Shown here: positions 9,381 through 10,577 of the stretch, piece after piece | Layout: every line of letters begins with the position of its first letter | Numbering within the stretch: position 1 is the stretch's first letter | NCBI RefSeq assembly: GCF_000003605.2 | Contig: NW_003144290.1 | Coordinates: forward strand, 101,059 to 111,635 | Direction: 5' to 3' | Origin: Saccoglossus kowalevskii | Lineage: Eukaryota; Hemichordata; Enteropneusta; Harrimaniidae | DNA length: 10,577 bases | Notes under the pieces: model-generated | Database searches by the model: none | What the model was told of the DNA's origin: nothing | Seen by the model: only the letters and a program-made list of their open reading frames with translations | Made by a program: the position numbers and the translations under genes

Positions 9381-9956
9381 CACACATGTCATGTCTTGTC
9401 ACACATGTCATGTCTTGTCACACATGTCATGTCTTGTCACACATGTCATGTCTTGTCACACATGTCATGTCTTGTCACACATGTCATGTCTTGTCACACA
9501 TGTCATGTCTTGTCACACATGTCATGTCTTGTCACACATGTCATGTCTTGTCACACATGTCATGTCTTGTCACACATGTCATGTCTTGTCACACATGTCA
9601 TGTCTTGTCACACATGTCATGTCTTGTCACACATGTCATGTCTTGTCACACATGTCATGTCTTGTCACACATGTCATGTCTTGCCACACATGTCATGTCT
9701 TGTCACACATGTCATGTCTTGTCACACATGTCATGTCTTGTCACACATGTCATGTCTTGTCACACATGTCATGTCTTGTCACACATGTCATGTCTTGTCA
9801 CACATGTCATGTCTTGTCACACATGTCATGTCTTGTCACACATGTCATGTCTTGTCACACATGTCATGTCTTGTCACACATGTCATGTCTTGTCACACAT
9901 GTCATGTCTTGTCACACATGTCATGTCTTGCCACACATGTCATGTCTTGCCACACA
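9381..9956 (+). repeat. 19-bp satellite array, exactly 30 units plus 6 bases
   Basis: The unit is CACACATGTCATGTCTTGT. Thirty units fill 9381-9950 without length change, followed by a partial CACACA. Twenty-seven units are identical. Units 16, 29 and 30 end in C instead of T (positions 9684, 9931 and 9950). Such purity suggests recent expansion or ongoing homogenisation, or assembly effects. Because 19 is not a multiple of three and the unit has no + strand stop in any frame, all three + frames stay open and give peptides with a 19-residue period (MSCLVTHVMSCHTCHVLSH). These are not convincing genes: there are no synonymous-type differences, and the frames run into unrelated flanks. Confidence 0.97.
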
Positions 9957-10290
9957 AACCACGCCATGCCATCAACCATAGTACGCCACGCTATGAAACA
10001 CCACGCCACTAAAAACCATGCCACGTCTCAACAATCATACCGTGTCATTCCTCGTGACATCATGCCATACAAACTAAGCCTTGGCATGCCCCCACTGACA
10101 ATTTCAAACCTAATCTGGCATCGCCATTCCGCGCAATGCTACATCAACTATACCAAGCTACACTAGCCATACCAAACCATACTGCACCAACCCCTCCGCT
10201 TCAAGCCATGTCATACCAAACACGTCATGCAACGCAACCCATACCAAGCCATGCTTTGTCATACCACATCACGCCGTTCCACATTTTAAA
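9957..10290 (+). repeat. Degenerate C-rich, G-poor repeat tract
   Basis: This stretch is built from variants of CCATACCAAACCATGC and CCACGCCATG, for example near 9961, 10015, 10150, 10168 and 10238. It has a strong strand bias, with C far commoner than G on the + strand. Its first bases continue the partial unit of the 19-bp array, and variant units 29 and 30 (TTGCCACACA) resemble it. I infer that the homogeneous array arose by amplification next to, or within, this older repeat. No coding potential is evident. Confidence 0.65.
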
Positions 10291-10351
10291 GATTAACAAA
10301 TTGAATGTTGTCACACTTGGTAAATTACATTAACCGTAAACGATGATAGTG

Positions 10352-10545
10352 GCGTTCACGTTAGAGATCTCGGCACGTGCTGAGACTCGGGACCGAGACG
10401 GCACTTGCCGAAAATTGTGTGTGAACGGTCGGGACCGAGTCGGCACGTGCCGAAAAGAACTCGATCTCGGTCCCGATGGATGCTTGGGACCGAAACTCGG
10501 CACGTGCCGAGATTTGCTGCCTGAACGCTCGGCACGAGCCGAAAT
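10352..10545. repeat. GC-rich cluster of interlocking palindromes, possible foldback element
   Basis: Two motif types alternate: TCGGCACGTGCCGA (imperfect at 10368-10385, perfect at 10440-10453, inside a perfect 16-bp palindrome at 10496-10511, variant at 10529-10542) and CTCGG-GA-CCGAG types (10386-10397, about 10429-10438, inverted at about 10467-10476, and 10485-10493). At a larger scale, 33-base arms 10352-10384 and 10496-10528 are inverted repeats matching at 26 of 33 positions, ending GCGTTCA and TGAACGC. The block is clearly more GC-rich than its surroundings. No target-site duplication was seen. It could be a foldback/MITE-type element or a palindromic satellite. The minus-strand open frame across it (10330-10548) is low-complexity and not supported as a gene. 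Confidence 0.6.
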
Positions 10546-10577
10546 CACGCCCTCGGTGGTAAATTTAAGAAAAACAT

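Larger units (their letters stand above)
5335..10577 (+). other. Downstream intron of the P4HTM-like gene (at least 5243 bp, phase 2)
   Basis: It begins with donor GTGAGT at 5335. I looked for an exon encoding an EF-hand 2 loop or the catalytic His-x-Asp...His region and found none, so the intron probably runs past the window's end. From 5335 to 7150 and from 7200 to 8400 I see only AT-rich DNA with no recognisable gene. Open frames at 7196-7405, 8625-8921 (minus) and 8874-9155 have no recognisable domain. Repeats dominate from 9197 onward. A nested gene or another transcript cannot be ruled out without expression data. Confidence 0.7.

Noticed and set aside
9381-9956. CRISPR-like array
   Set aside because: Units are directly adjacent with no unique spacers, and the context is eukaryotic.
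9381-9956. Tandem p53-type response elements (CATG cores)
   Set aside because: CATG cores are spaced 5 bases apart and flanking purine/pyrimidine positions fail the RRRCWWGYYY pattern.
9266-10166. Three overlapping long open frames (248, 196 and 256 codons) encoding Cys/His-rich repeats
   Set aside because: All three frames follow from a 19-bp repeat lacking + strand stops. The peptides are the same 19-residue cycle, there is no codon-level constraint, and flanks are low-complexity.
10330-10548. 72-codon minus-strand Ser/Arg-rich open frame
   Set aside because: It lies across the palindrome cluster and its composition simply reflects those repeats.

Overview
This window looks like nuclear genomic DNA from an animal, most likely an invertebrate. 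The signs are AT-rich DNA with long non-coding stretches, three short coding blocks bounded by GT-AG splice signals, and several tandem or palindromic repeats. I see no bacterial-type genes, ribosome binding sites or operons. The phylum cannot be fixed from the sequence alone. CpG does not look depleted by eye, which would be unusual for a vertebrate.

The only gene I can support is an internal part of a transmembrane prolyl 4-hydroxylase (P4HTM-like) on the + strand. Exon A (905-986), exon B (2374-2567) and exon C (5273-5334) join in frame with intron phases 1, 0 and 2. They encode 112 residues plus two bases of a following codon, probably Met. The product covers the juxtamembrane segment (IGHERK...[21 protein letters not shown]) and a complete canonical EF-hand loop (DENKDGFLDVDE) that ends exactly at the end of exon B. 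Exon C carries the linker to the expected second EF-hand. The N-terminal membrane anchor, the second EF-hand loop and the catalytic 2-oxoglutarate/Fe(II) oxygenase domain are not in the window. The last intron is therefore at least 5.2 kb long.

The rest is intron. Positions 1-904 end in a strong acceptor. Intron 987-2373 carries a possible tRNA-derived SINE remnant (about 1408-1600). Intron 2568-5272 carries a possible MITE (3654-3822), then a 41-bp minisatellite (4661-5110) and a TACA-type microsatellite close to exon C. Intron 5335-10577 holds a few promoter-like motif clusters (7157-7182 and 8406-8435), a rearranged relative of the SINE-like repeat (9197-9311), and a very homogeneous array of exactly 30 units of 19 bp (9381-9950). 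That array runs into a degenerate C-rich, G-poor repeat tract (9951-10290) and then a GC-rich cluster of interlocking palindromes (10352-10545).

The long open frames across the 19-bp array come from the repeat having no stop codon in any + frame; I do not regard them as genes. I found no convincing undescribed gene system. The most notable items are the repeat structures at 9381-9956 and 10352-10545 and the matching repeat blocks at 1532-1584 and 9205-9242.
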